NCBI RefSeq assembly: GCF_016624945.1
Contig: NZ_JACVUI010000012.1
Coordinates: forward strand, 1 to 64,000
Length of the DNA: 64,000 bases
Direction: 5' to 3'
From: Acinetobacter sp. S54
Lineage (GTDB): Bacteria > Pseudomonadota > Gammaproteobacteria > Pseudomonadales > Moraxellaceae
Positions within the stretch are counted from its first letter, which is position 1. Each line of letters begins with the position of its first letter. A program made the translations under genes and the position numbers. The notes beneath the pieces are model-generated. The model did not search any database, was not told the origin of the DNA, and worked only from the letters and a program-made list of their open reading frames with translations. Of this stretch, positions 55,910 through 64,000 are shown one piece after another.

Positions 55910-56566
55910 ATGTCTTCTATTTTAAATGTACATAAAAAAGGGATGACTTTCGTTTTACTGGCGACATTCATGCTTTTTGTGTTGAGTTTGTCTGCTTCTG
56001 TACGGGCAGCTTCGCCACAGGCAGAACAGATTTTCAAGCAACTTTCTCAAACCACGCTGGTACGAGCCAAATTTGAACAAAAGAAAAAATTGGCATCGCT
56101 ACAAAAAACCTTTGTGTCCAATGGCGATGTAGTTTTTTCCAAAACGAACGGAGTACTTTGGCAGTTACAACGTCCGGTACAGGCAGATCTCGTGGTAACT
56201 CCAAAAAAACTGGTACAAAAAACTGCAAAAACCATGAGTCAGCTTGATGTTAGCAAGTCACCATATGGTTCGGTTGCAACGTTATTTTTACAAATCATGT
56301 CGGGTAACTCAGCACTTCTGGATCAACATTTTACGGTCAGTAAAACCACTATCACAGCGCAAGGCTGGTCAATGAGTCTGCGTCCTAAAAGTAGCTTATT
56401 TAAAAAGTTATTTGTACAGGTCGATGTACAAGGGCAACAGTATGTAAATCAAATTATTATTGCAGAACAAGGTAGTAATACGACCGTGATCAATTTTAGC
56501 CAGCAACACTCACAACCCGCGGCACTAACGACTGATGAACAAGTACTTTTCCAACTGGCAAAATAA
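55910..56566 (+). CDS. apeL: APE: LolA-like periplasmic carrier
   Basis: A signal peptide (MTFVLLATFMLFVLSLSASV…AA) precedes a LolA-fold domain with RAKFEQKKKLASLQKTFVSN, NGVLWQLQRP and the late VINFSQQH. LolA carries lipoproteins across the periplasm; the homologue in aryl polyene clusters is thought to ferry the polyene lipid to the outer membrane. It overlaps apeM by 32 bases. Confidence 0.88.
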   Translation: MSSILNVHKKGMTFVLLATFMLFVLSLSASVRAASPQAEQIFKQLSQTTLVRAKFEQKKKLASLQKTFVSNGDVVFSKTNGVLWQLQRPVQADLVVTPKKLVQKTAKTMSQLDVSKSPYGSVATLFLQIMSGNSALLDQHFTVSKTTITAQGWSMSLRPKSSLFKKLFVQVDVQGQQYVNQIIIAEQGSNTTVINFSQQHSQPAALTTDEQVLFQLAK

Positions 56567-58865
56567 ATGTAGCGTTGTCTGGTTGATCATGCTTATGCTG
56601 ATCAGTCTGATGATGGGCGTAGCATGGCTAAAAAAAGAGATTCATATTCAGACTAATATTTTTGCCTTGTTGCCTAAGCTCAATCAGAATACTCATTTAG
56701 CCGAGACGCAAAATTATGTGAGTGAGCAGCTAAACAACACTATTTTTGTCGTTATTGATGCGAAAAATAGTCAGCAGTTACAGCAGGCAACGGATTATTT
56801 GCAAGGTGCAGTTAGTCAAAGTAATGTGTTTGAACCTTTACAAACTCAAGTAGACACTGAACAATTAGGCCGAATTTTATATCAGCATCGTGCTGGTTTA
56901 CTCAGTCAGGACGACCAACAGTTACTTGATCAAAAAGAGTATACAAGTCTAACTGAAAAAAGTTTGATGCAACTGTTTACGCCAGGTTTGCCTGTAAGTG
57001 CCGATAGTTTAAAGCAAGATCCATTGATGTTATTTAGCCGTTATTTGCTTGGGGTGAGTCAACAGGTACAGCATAACAATGTGGAACTGGAAGATGGTTT
57101 TGCTACGATTCATGATCATGACAAAATCTCACGGTTATTTACCCTAAAATTAAAACAAAGTCCTTATAACATTGATTATCAGGAACAAGCCTCGGCATGG
57201 ATAGATGCGACAACGCAGCACCTTGCCAAAATGCAGGTTCAAAGTCATTGGACGGGCACTTTACTATTCTCCAATTATGGTACGCAGTCTGCCAAACAGG
57301 AAATCTCGACCATCGGCGTAGGTTCAAGTCTAGGGCTAATTTTGTTGGTCTGGTTTGGTTTTCGTTCGTTGCGGCCTTTATTGACAGAGTTTGTTGCTGT
57401 TTCTACAGGCTGTTTAGTGGCTTTCGCTGCCACTCATTGGATATTTGGTGAAATTCACCTGATGACATTGGTCTTTGGTGCAAGCTTAATTGGTGTCTGT
57501 GTCGATTTCTCATTTTACTTTATGGCCATGCAATCACAGCATCGCAAACTGAGTGGCTTTGAGGTGCTACGTCCGCTATTGCCGAGTTTGTTTATGGGCC
57601 TGATGACCACCGTGGTTGCTTATGTATTTTTGAGTTTCACACCATTTCCTGGGTTTAAACAGATCGCCGTATTTTCGATTGTTGGTTTGGCCTCAGCTTG
57701 GTTGACCAGTATTTTATTACTGCCGCGTTTACCTGCATTGAACGCTGAACCTGCAATTCATCGATTAAAGTGGATTGGTGAAATTCGTATTTGGTTTCAA
57801 CACCATAAGCTAATTCGTTATGGTAGTTTATTGGCCATCATATTCATTGGAATCAGTAGTTTATTTTTTTTGAAAACCAATGATGATATTCGCAATCTGC
57901 AAAGTATGGATAAAGCTTTAAAGCAGGAAGACCAATATGTTCGTGAACGCTTTATGGATCAACAAGGGAGTGATTATTTTGTAGTGCAGGGACGTACTCC
58001 AGAACAAATGCAAGCTAACGAGCAAATCCTGATTCAAGCGCTAGAGCATTTAAAAAATCAAGATCAACTGACAAGTTTTCAGGCGTTGGGACAATTGATT
58101 CCATCGCAGCAACAGCAACGGCAGAATATTACCCAACTTCAATCTATTCCAGAACCTGTTTTAACACAGTATGCGCAAAATATAGGACTATCTGTAAATG
58201 AACTAAAAATATGGCAACAACAGTTAACCCAGTTGCCATTATTAACACTTCAGGATTTTAACCAGCATCCATTGGCTTTTTTACAGGTTCATTCCAATGA
58301 ACGTTTGGTACTTTTAAACGGAATTAAGGATGTCGATGCCTTAAAGCAGTTGCAAAATGAGCAAGTGATTTTGCAGCAACCCATGACCCAGTTATCTGAT
58401 TTATTTAAGCAACATCGTTTGCAGGCTCAGTATTTACTTATTTATGCGTTGATTGCACTTGCGATTGGTTTGGGCGTGATTTATGGCTGGCGTTCTATCG
58501 TTCCGTTGGTCATGCCTGTTAGTCTTGCTCTATTGACGACTTTTGCGATACAGGCATGGTTGGGTGTTGAGCTAAATTTATTTAGTATAATGGGTACTTT
58601 TCTGATTGTCGGTATTGGGGTCGATTATGCGATTTTTTATCGACATGGTCATGATCATCCGCAAATCGTAGGTATGGCATTATTCTTATGTATGATGTCA
58701 ACGTTGTTAGGCTTTGGTTTACTATCGCTTAGTCATACCTATGCGATTCATTGTTTTGGTTTAACTGTACTTTTTGGGGTCATTTTTTCATTTATTTATG
58801 CCACATTGTTTACTCCATCTGATGAACAACATGTGGTGATTTCGCACTATCAGTCAAAGAACTGA
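56535..58865 (+). CDS. apeM: APE: MMPL-family exporter
   Basis: The 776-residue RND-like MMPL protein has two repeats, each with one helix, a large periplasmic domain and five helices (first cluster about 255–390, second about 625–765). VFGASLIGVCVDFSFYFM and LIVGIGVDYAIFYRHGHD match the proton-relay helices. It likely moves the aryl polyene lipid out of the inner membrane, with apeL as the receiving carrier. Confidence 0.93.
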   Translation: MNKYFSNWQNKCSVVWLIMLMLISLMMGVAWLKKEIHIQTNIFALLPKLNQNTHLAETQNYVSEQLNNTIFVVIDAKNSQQLQQATDYLQGAVSQSNVFEPLQTQVDTEQLGRILYQHRAGLLSQDDQQLLDQKEYTSLTEKSLMQLFTPGLPVSADSLKQDPLMLFSRYLLGVSQQVQHNNVELEDGFATIHDHDKISRLFTLKLKQSPYNIDYQEQASAWIDATTQHLAKMQVQSHWTGTLLFSNYGTQSAKQEISTIGVGSSLGLILLVWFGFRSLRPLLTEFVAVSTGCLVAFAATHWIFGEIHLMTLVFGASLIGVCVDFSFYFMAMQSQHRKLSGFEVLRPLLPSLFMGLMTTVVAYVFLSFTPFPGFKQIAVFSIVGLASAWLTSILLLPRLPALNAEPAIHRLKWIGEIRIWFQHHKLIRYGSLLAIIFIGISSLFFLKTNDDIRNLQSMDKALKQEDQYVRERFMDQQGSDYFVVQGRTPEQMQANEQILIQALEHLKNQDQLTSFQALGQLIPSQQQQRQNITQLQSIPEPVLTQYAQNIGLSVNELKIWQQQLTQLPLLTLQDFNQHPLAFLQVHSNERLVLLNGIKDVDALKQLQNEQVILQQPMTQLSDLFKQHRLQAQYLLIYALIALAIGLGVIYGWRSIVPLVMPVSLALLTTFAIQAWLGVELNLFSIMGTFLIVGIGVDYAIFYRHGHDHPQIVGMALFLCMMSTLLGFGLLSLSHTYAIHCFGLTVLFGVIFSFIYATLFTPSDEQHVVISHYQSKN

Positions 58866-58887
58866 AATTAAATAAGGTCATTGCGCC

Positions 58888-60198
58888 ATGCAAGATATGC
58901 AACAAAATACGATACAACAAACAGATGTAATAATTATTGGGGCAGGTCCATCGGGAAGTTCAGCAGCCGCTCTATTGCGCCAAAAAGGCCTTCAAGTCAC
59001 CATTATTGAAAAACAACATTTTCCTCGTTTTTCAATTGGTGAGTCTTTATTGCCACAGTGTATGGTCTTTTTAGAGGAAGCAGATTTATTAGGCGCTGTG
59101 CGTGAACATGTTGAAAAATGTGCCTTCCAGTTTAAAAATGGTGCTGCATTTTTACGTGGAGACCAGCATAGTTTTTATGATTTTACTCAAAAGTTTAGTG
59201 AGGGGCCAGGAACAACATGGCAAGTTCGCCGTGCTGATTTCGATCAGTTATTGGCCGAGCAGGCGCAAGCTCTTGGCGCAGTCATTCGATTTGGACATGA
59301 GGTGATTGCCGTTGATGTTGAAACTTCACAACCGATTTTAACGATTCAGCCTGAACAGGGTGAAGCCTATCAAATACAATCAAAATTTTTGTTGGATGCC
59401 AGTGGTTTTGGGCGAATTTTACCTAAATTTTTAAATCTGGAATCTCCTTCAAACTTCCCTGTACGTCGTGCTTTGTTTACGCATATTGAAGATGGGATAG
59501 GTAATCACTCCGACTTTGATCGCAATAAAATTTTGATTACTGTCCATGATAACGATCACCGTGCGTGGTATTGGCTAATTCCTTTTGCGGACGGTCGCAG
59601 TTCTTTTGGTGTAGTGGCCGAGCAGGATTTTTTTGATGCTTATCTGACTGGTGATGCTGAACAAGATCAAAATGAAGTTTTACTAAAACGGATTTTGGCA
59701 GACGATGTGAGCCTGTCTAAAATTCTTGGTCAGGCAAAGTTTGATACACCCGTGCGTACATTGGTCGGCTACTCGGCCAATGTCAAACATCTGGCACAGT
59801 CGAATTATGCGTTATTGGGCAATGCAGGAGAGTTTTTAGATCCTGTGTTTTCATCCGGGGTGACCATTGCCCTAAAATCATCTAGCTTAGCGATTCCACT
59901 GGTGGAGCGTACGATCAATGGTGAAAAGATTGATTGGTTAACAGAATATGAACAACCGTTGCGTCAGGGAATCAATGTATTTCGTGCTTATGTTGAAGCA
60001 TGGTATACAGGCGAGTTTCAAGATGTTGTATTTTCTAAACATAAAAATCCTGAAATTGAACGTATGATCGCATCACTTTTGGCAGGTTATGCATGGGATG
60101 AACGTAATCCTATGTATAAAAATGCAAAACGTCGTCTAGCCACTCTGGCCGAATATTGTCGTGAAGATGTTTCACCTGCACAGTTATCGGAAATTTAA
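58888..60198 (+). CDS. APE: FAD-dependent oxidoreductase (halogenase/geranylgeranyl-reductase type)
   Basis: The 436-residue flavoprotein starts with the dinucleotide fold VIIIGAGPSGSSAAALLRQK, then FPRFSIGESLLPQCM and AWYWLIPFADGRSSFGVV, as in flavin-dependent halogenase-like and menaquinone/geranylgeranyl reductase-like enzymes. The lysine-and-WxWxIP set of true tryptophan halogenases is not clear. It could modify the aryl head group or reduce the chain. It ends 1 base before the next start. Confidence 0.82.
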   Translation: MQDMQQNTIQQTDVIIIGAGPSGSSAAALLRQKGLQVTIIEKQHFPRFSIGESLLPQCMVFLEEADLLGAVREHVEKCAFQFKNGAAFLRGDQHSFYDFTQKFSEGPGTTWQVRRADFDQLLAEQAQALGAVIRFGHEVIAVDVETSQPILTIQPEQGEAYQIQSKFLLDASGFGRILPKFLNLESPSNFPVRRALFTHIEDGIGNHSDFDRNKILITVHDNDHRAWYWLIPFADGRSSFGVVAEQDFFDAYLTGDAEQDQNEVLLKRILADDVSLSKILGQAKFDTPVRTLVGYSANVKHLAQSNYALLGNAGEFLDPVFSSGVTIALKSSSLAIPLVERTINGEKIDWLTEYEQPLRQGINVFRAYVEAWYTGEFQDVVFSKHKNPEIERMIASLLAGYAWDERNPMYKNAKRRLATLAEYCREDVSPAQLSEI

Positions 60199-60199
60199 G

Positions 60200-60736
60200 A
60201 TGCAATGGATTCGCTTATTTGTATTGAGTTTTACATTTACTGCATTTGCAGGTTGTCAACATATTATGCCAAAAGCTGAGGGTCTTGAGAGTGCCACATG
60301 GCAGCAGCAAGCGTATCAGCGTCAAGATCAGGTGGATGTACAATGGCATAAACAAAGTTTTAGTTTCCTGCTATATCAACAGCAGCAGGGGCAGGTACTT
60401 AATTTAATTGCCTTAAGTTTAACAGGCCAACCGTTATTTCAAGTTGAATATAATGGCCAAGATGTACTAGTGAAACAGCGTATTGAACAAATGCGTTTAT
60501 TACCGTTCGAGTTTTTAGTCCGTGATATTTTATGGGCGACTTATCCTGATTTTCCTAGCCAGAAGTCAAAGATCGTTGAAAAAAAATTGAATAAAATTGA
60601 TCAAGAGATTTATATTCAAAAAAAATTGGTTTTAAAGATTCAGCACCAACACGATCAGATTTATCTTGATAATATTCAGGTGCCTTATCAAATGACGTTT
60701 TCACCGATTGAAAATACTTTGCAGTCCAATGAATAG
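60200..60736 (+). CDS. APE: DUF3261-type lipoprotein
   Basis: The start at 60200 gives MQWIRLFVLSFTFTAFAGC, a signal peptide with lipobox FAGC (Cys19). The 178-residue protein then has WHKQSFSFLLYQQQQGQVL and VRDILWATYPDF, features of a DUF3261 lipoprotein regularly found in aryl polyene clusters. It probably acts with the LolA-like carrier in outer-membrane transfer; its exact role is not known to me. Confidence 0.8.
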   Translation: MQWIRLFVLSFTFTAFAGCQHIMPKAEGLESATWQQQAYQRQDQVDVQWHKQSFSFLLYQQQQGQVLNLIALSLTGQPLFQVEYNGQDVLVKQRIEQMRLLPFEFLVRDILWATYPDFPSQKSKIVEKKLNKIDQEIYIQKKLVLKIQHQHDQIYLDNIQVPYQMTFSPIENTLQSNE

Positions 60737-60744
60737 ATAACATT

Positions 60745-61950
60745 ATGCAACAAGAATCACATCCTTGTGCCGTTGGCATTCAGTTCAGTTGTAGTCTTTC
60801 CGCACTCGGACAGAGTTCGCAACAGTTACGTGAGTATTTGACTGGATTAGACGATACTTTATCCTTACAGTCAGGTTGGTTACCCGAGCGTCCAGTTTGG
60901 GTGGGGGCTTATACAGGGCATTTGATTGAAGATTTACCAAGTGACTGCGCGCCTTGGGCATCTCGTAATTTACGCTTTGCCATCACTGCATTGCAGCAGA
61001 TTGAAAGACCATTACGTCAATTTACTCAGCATATTCATCCAAGCCGTTTAGCGATCATCGTAGGAACTTCAACTTCTGGTATTTCGGATAATGAGCCATT
61101 ATTAGCCAAATATTTTGAAGGAAAGACGGATATCTCCATTGATCATCACAAACAGGAAATGAATGCCTTGGCCAAAGGGCTACAGGCCTATCTGGGCTGG
61201 CAGGGCGCAGCCTATACAATTTCAACGGCCTGTTCCTCTAGTGCCAAAGCATTTATTGCAGGGCAACGCTTACTTCAAGCTGGAATTGCTGATGCTGTTT
61301 TGGTGGGGGGAGTAGATACCTTATGTCGTTTGACTTTAAACGGTTTTTATAGTCTAGAGAGTTTATCTACAGGTATTTGTCAGCCCTGTGGTTTAAAACG
61401 AGAGGGTATTAATATTGGCGAAGCCGCCAGTTTATTTTTACTCACCCCAGATTCTGCTCCTGTAATGTTCCTGGGTGGAGGAGAGTCGATGGATGCTTGG
61501 CATATTTCTGCTCCGCAGCCAGAAGGACTGGGTGCGGCTCAGGCTATGCAACGAGCTTTGGCTCATGCCCAACTCAATGCTGATCAGATTGATTATTTAA
61601 ATTTGCACGGCACGGCCACACTGCAAAATGATGCAATGGAAATAAAAGCTGTACGTCAAGTTTTTGCAGATCATCCTGTACATTTAAGTAGTAGCAAACA
61701 TAAAACGGGACATTGTCTGGGGGCAGCTGGTGCGGTAGAAGCTTATATTTGCCAGCAAGTATTACTCGATCACGCATGGTTGCCATTGCACCAACAAGGT
61801 GAGATTGATCCTGAACTCGCGGATCAAAACTTTGTGTATCAAAGTGATATCAGTAAAAAAATAGTTGAACGGCCTCTGCGTTATGTAATGAGCAATTCTT
61901 TTGCATTTGGTGGCAGTAATGTCAGTCTGGTTTTTGCAAGGACATCATGA
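60745..61950 (+). CDS. apeO: APE: beta-ketoacyl synthase (chain extension)
   Basis: The 401-residue ketosynthase has the Cys163–His288–His323 triad in TISTACSSSAKAF, NLHGTATLQNDAM and SSKHKTGHCLGAAGAVE. It would condense malonyl-ACP with the growing aryl polyene and pair with the chain-length factor ApeC encoded at the start of the operon. The stop overlaps the start of apeP by 4 bases. Confidence 0.93.
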   Translation: MQQESHPCAVGIQFSCSLSALGQSSQQLREYLTGLDDTLSLQSGWLPERPVWVGAYTGHLIEDLPSDCAPWASRNLRFAITALQQIERPLRQFTQHIHPSRLAIIVGTSTSGISDNEPLLAKYFEGKTDISIDHHKQEMNALAKGLQAYLGWQGAAYTISTACSSSAKAFIAGQRLLQAGIADAVLVGGVDTLCRLTLNGFYSLESLSTGICQPCGLKREGINIGEAASLFLLTPDSAPVMFLGGGESMDAWHISAPQPEGLGAAQAMQRALAHAQLNADQIDYLNLHGTATLQNDAMEIKAVRQVFADHPVHLSSSKHKTGHCLGAAGAVEAYICQQVLLDHAWLPLHQQGEIDPELADQNFVYQSDISKKIVERPLRYVMSNSFAFGGSNVSLVFARTS

Positions 61951-62393
61951 TGAATATTCTGGAAAAAGCAATTGAATATATTCCGCATCAGGCACCGATG
62001 GTATTTATTGATGATTTGATCGAAATTTCTGAATATGGTGCTGTTGCTCGCTTAAATATTCGCTCAGAATTATTATTTTGTGAAATAGAGGGCTTGCCTA
62101 CATGGACCAGTATTGAGTTGATGGCACAAACCATCAGTGCTTATTCAGGTTGGAAAGGGCAGCAACAAGGTCATACTCCTCGAATTGGTTTTTTATTGGG
62201 AACACGTAAGTTAAATCTGCCTATCCCTTTTTTTGAAATGGGGCGTGTTTTATTGATACGGGTTGAACAGCAATATTTACATGAAGGTTTGGGACAATTT
62301 GCCTGTGAGATTGAGTATAAAAATCATAAAATCTCGGCCTTGTTAAGTGTTTATGAGCCGACAGGCTATCAAGATAATAAGGAAAATTTGTGA
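61947..62393 (+). CDS. apeP: APE: hot-dog beta-hydroxyacyl dehydratase subunit
   Basis: The 148-residue protein has a FabA/FabZ-like start IPHQAPMVFIDDLIE and the helix PTWTSIELMAQTISAYSGWK with Glu57 in the FabZ catalytic position. The partner histidine of GHFP is absent, with leucine at that place. It therefore likely works as a heterodimer with the ApeI domain of the apeH fusion, which has the histidine but not the glutamate. ATG at 61950 is an alternative start. Confidence 0.9.
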   Translation: MMNILEKAIEYIPHQAPMVFIDDLIEISEYGAVARLNIRSELLFCEIEGLPTWTSIELMAQTISAYSGWKGQQQGHTPRIGFLLGTRKLNLPIPFFEMGRVLLIRVEQQYLHEGLGQFACEIEYKNHKISALLSVYEPTGYQDNKENL

Positions 62394-63115
62394 ATAGACG
62401 AATTTTAGTCACTGGCTCAAGTCGCGGAATTGGTAAAGCAATTGCTTTGCAGTTGGCGCAGGCAGGGTTTGATGTCACCGTTCATGCACGTTCCCGTGTG
62501 GAAGAGGCGCAGGGTGTTGCCGAGCAGATCAGAGCATTAGGACAAACTAGTCATGTGCTCATGTTTGATGTAACTGAACGCGATGTCGTTCGTCAGATGC
62601 TTGAGCAAGATATTGAAGTTCATGGTGCATTTTATGGTGTGGTTCTAAATGCAGGCCTAACACATGATGCTGCTTTTCCAGCATTGAGTGATCATGAATG
62701 GGATGAAGTAATTTCGACTTCTTTGGATGGTTTTTATAATGTTCTTAAACCTTTAATTATGCCCATGATTCATCTTAAACAAGGCGGTCGTATCGTTACA
62801 TTATCTTCAGTATCCGGAGTGATGGGAAATCGTGGTCAGGTTAACTATAGTGCCGCAAAGGCAGGCTTAATCGGGGCGACTAAGGCTTTATCATTGGAAT
62901 TGGCGAAACGTAAAATAACGGTCAATTGCGTGGCTCCGGGACTAATTGAAACTGAAATGGTAACTGAAGAAATAAAACAACATGCCTTAAAAATGATTCC
63001 ACTACAACGGATGGGGAATGTAAATGAAGTCGCCAGTGTGGTGAAATTTTTGTGTTCAGATGACGCATCCTATATCACTCGACAAGTATTTTCAGTCAAT
63101 GGAGGACTGATTTAA
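62390..63115 (+). CDS. apeQ: APE: 3-ketoacyl-ACP reductase
   Basis: The SDR protein of 241 residues starts with a GTG overlapping apeP by 4 bases. It carries TGSSRGIGKAIALQ (residues 8–21), the catalytic serine in LSSVSGVMGN and Tyr/Lys in QVNYSAAKAGL, and ends ITRQVFSVNGGLI, as in FabG. It reduces the beta-keto group with NADPH in each extension cycle. Confidence 0.94.
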   Translation: MNRRILVTGSSRGIGKAIALQLAQAGFDVTVHARSRVEEAQGVAEQIRALGQTSHVLMFDVTERDVVRQMLEQDIEVHGAFYGVVLNAGLTHDAAFPALSDHEWDEVISTSLDGFYNVLKPLIMPMIHLKQGGRIVTLSSVSGVMGNRGQVNYSAAKAGLIGATKALSLELAKRKITVNCVAPGLIETEMVTEEIKQHALKMIPLQRMGNVNEVASVVKFLCSDDASYITRQVFSVNGGLI

Positions 63116-64000
63116 TGAAGCGTGTGGTTGTAACAGGCATGGCGGGGATTACTTCATTAGGTGAAACCGCAGATGCTATTTTTGAACAATTTTCTCAGAG
63201 TAAAAGCGGCATTCGTTATATGCCAGATTGGGAACAATACACAGATTTGCGTACCAAACTGGGTGGCCCTATAGAGAATTTTACGGTTCCCAAACATTTT
63301 AACCGTAAAGTAACACGTGGTATGGGACGCGTTGCCTTGATGTCTGTTGTTTGTGCGGAAAATGCACTAGCAGATGCAGGGTTACTAGAGAATTCAATCC
63401 TCAAAAGTGGCGAGGCTGGCGTAGCATTTGGTTCTTCCGCAGGGAGTGTTGATGCTATTCGAGAGTTTGGATGCATGTTGATTGATAACGACATGACCAA
63501 GATGAATGCAACCACTTATATTCGAATGATGTCGCATACCAGTGCCGTGAATATGACCGTTTATTTCGGTTTGAAAGGTTTAACGCTTCCTACTTCCAGC
63601 GCATGTACATCAGGCTCAATGGCTATTGGTCAAGCTTTTGAAGCGATTAAATACGGTAAACAAACCGTTATGTTGGCCGGTGGTGCGGAAGAATTAAGTG
63701 CTGCTGGAGCTGCTGTATTTGATGTGTTACTGGCCACCAGTGGTATGAACGATCAGCCAGAACACACACCGCGTCCATTTGATCAAAAACGTGATGGGCT
63801 GGTAATTGGTGAAGGGGCAGGGTGTTTAATTTTAGAAGAATACGAACATGCCAAAGCCCGTGGTGCCAAAATCTATGCAGAGATTTTGGGCTATGGCAGC
63901 AATACCGATGGACAACACGTAACTCGGCCTGATCAAGATATGATGGCACGTTGTATGCAACTTGCTCTGAAAGATGCTGGACTTGAGGCGGAACACATAG
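63115..64000 (+). CDS. apeR: APE: beta-ketoacyl synthase, truncated by window end
   Basis: The ATG at 63115 shares a base with the stop of apeQ. The frame continues open to the last base, giving 295 visible residues of an expected 400 or so. A FabF-type start RVVVTGMAGITSLGE, Cys164 in PTSSACTSGSMAIG and VIGEGAGCLILEEYEHAKARGAK are present; the two catalytic histidines lie beyond the edge. It is a second ketosynthase, possibly for the first condensation. Confidence 0.93.
   Translation, partial: MKRVVVTGMAGITSLGETADAIFEQFSQSKSGIRYMPDWEQYTDLRTKLGGPIENFTVPKHFNRKVTRGMGRVALMSVVCAENALADAGLLENSILKSGEAGVAFGSSAGSVDAIREFGCMLIDNDMTKMNATTYIRMMSHTSAVNMTVYFGLKGLTLPTSSACTSGSMAIGQAFEAIKYGKQTVMLAGGAEELSAAGAAVFDVLLATSGMNDQPEHTPRPFDQKRDGLVIGEGAGCLILEEYEHAKARGAKIYAEILGYGSNTDGQHVTRPDQDMMARCMQLALKDAGLEAEHI

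Noticed and set aside
1..64000. tRNA, rRNA, CRISPR array or insertion sequence
   Set aside because: Reading the intergenic stretches I found no cloverleaf with CCA end, no regularly spaced short repeats and no transposase; the only long repeat is the 1047-bp tandem pair.

Overview
This window reads as a chromosomal segment of an Acinetobacter-like gammaproteobacterium (Moraxellaceae). The evidence is the moderately AT-rich coding sequence, the conserved run iscX–ndk–rlmN–pilW–rodZ–ispG–hisS–yfgM–bamB–der, the three-gene transhydrogenase pntAA–pntAB–pntB, a class I fumarase and the pta/ackA pair. The species cannot be named from sequence alone.

Layout. (1) Positions 1–3460 are a very AT-rich accessory block. 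It holds an unidentified gene pair, two almost identical 1047-bp tandem units that each encode a membrane-anchored protein of about 312 residues preceded by a short leader ORF, and a decayed third unit. (2) 3463–11621 is core: prfC, two DUF3298-like lipoproteins, a TatD-type hydrolase, acnA and tcdA. (3) 11655–12737 has a CHAP/Tae-like peptidoglycan amidase candidate next to a membrane-anchored small protein, possibly an effector/immunity pair. (4) 12907–17874 has dusA, a HEPN-like protein whose usual catalytic residues appear lost, and a SoxR module: soxR diverges from a ridA-like gene and an MFS exporter, with a near-perfect soxbox inside a 19-bp promoter spacer. (5) 18114–33846 is metabolism: transhydrogenase, fumarase, methyltransferases, pta, ackA, proA and nagZ. 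It also holds an unusual alpha/beta hydrolase with a C-terminal PilZ-like (c-di-GMP receptor) module. (6) 34041–38237 has the tail-specific protease prc, then a glycosyltransferase/PAP2-phosphatase pair. (7) 38343–47936 is the iscX–ndk–rlmN–…–der housekeeping block.

(8) 48101 to the right edge is a tightly packed co-directional aryl polyene (APE) pigment operon. Hand-assigned parts are a chain-length-factor-type ketosynthase half (apeC), a PlsC-like acyltransferase (apeD), two acyl carrier proteins (apeE, apeF), a membrane protein, and an adenylating ligase fused to a hot-dog dehydratase (apeH-apeI). These are followed by a family 2 glycosyltransferase, an LpxL-like acyltransferase, an aromatic amino-acid ammonia-lyase, a thioesterase (apeK), a LolA-like carrier (apeL), an MMPL exporter (apeM), an FAD oxidoreductase, a DUF3261 lipoprotein, ketosynthase apeO, dehydratase apeP, ketoreductase apeQ and ketosynthase apeR, which is cut by the window end. 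The lyase would supply an aryl acrylate starter, the ligase would load it, and the KS/KR/DH set would extend the conjugated chain on the ACPs. The acyl- and glycosyltransferases with the LolA- and MMPL-like proteins would attach it to a lipid and move it to the outer membrane.

Most interesting points: the tandem pair with divergence confined to two short patches; the soxbox promoter; the hydrolase–PilZ fusion; the ApeH–ApeI fusion; and the way the two APE dehydratases each retain only one half of the FabZ His/Glu pair.
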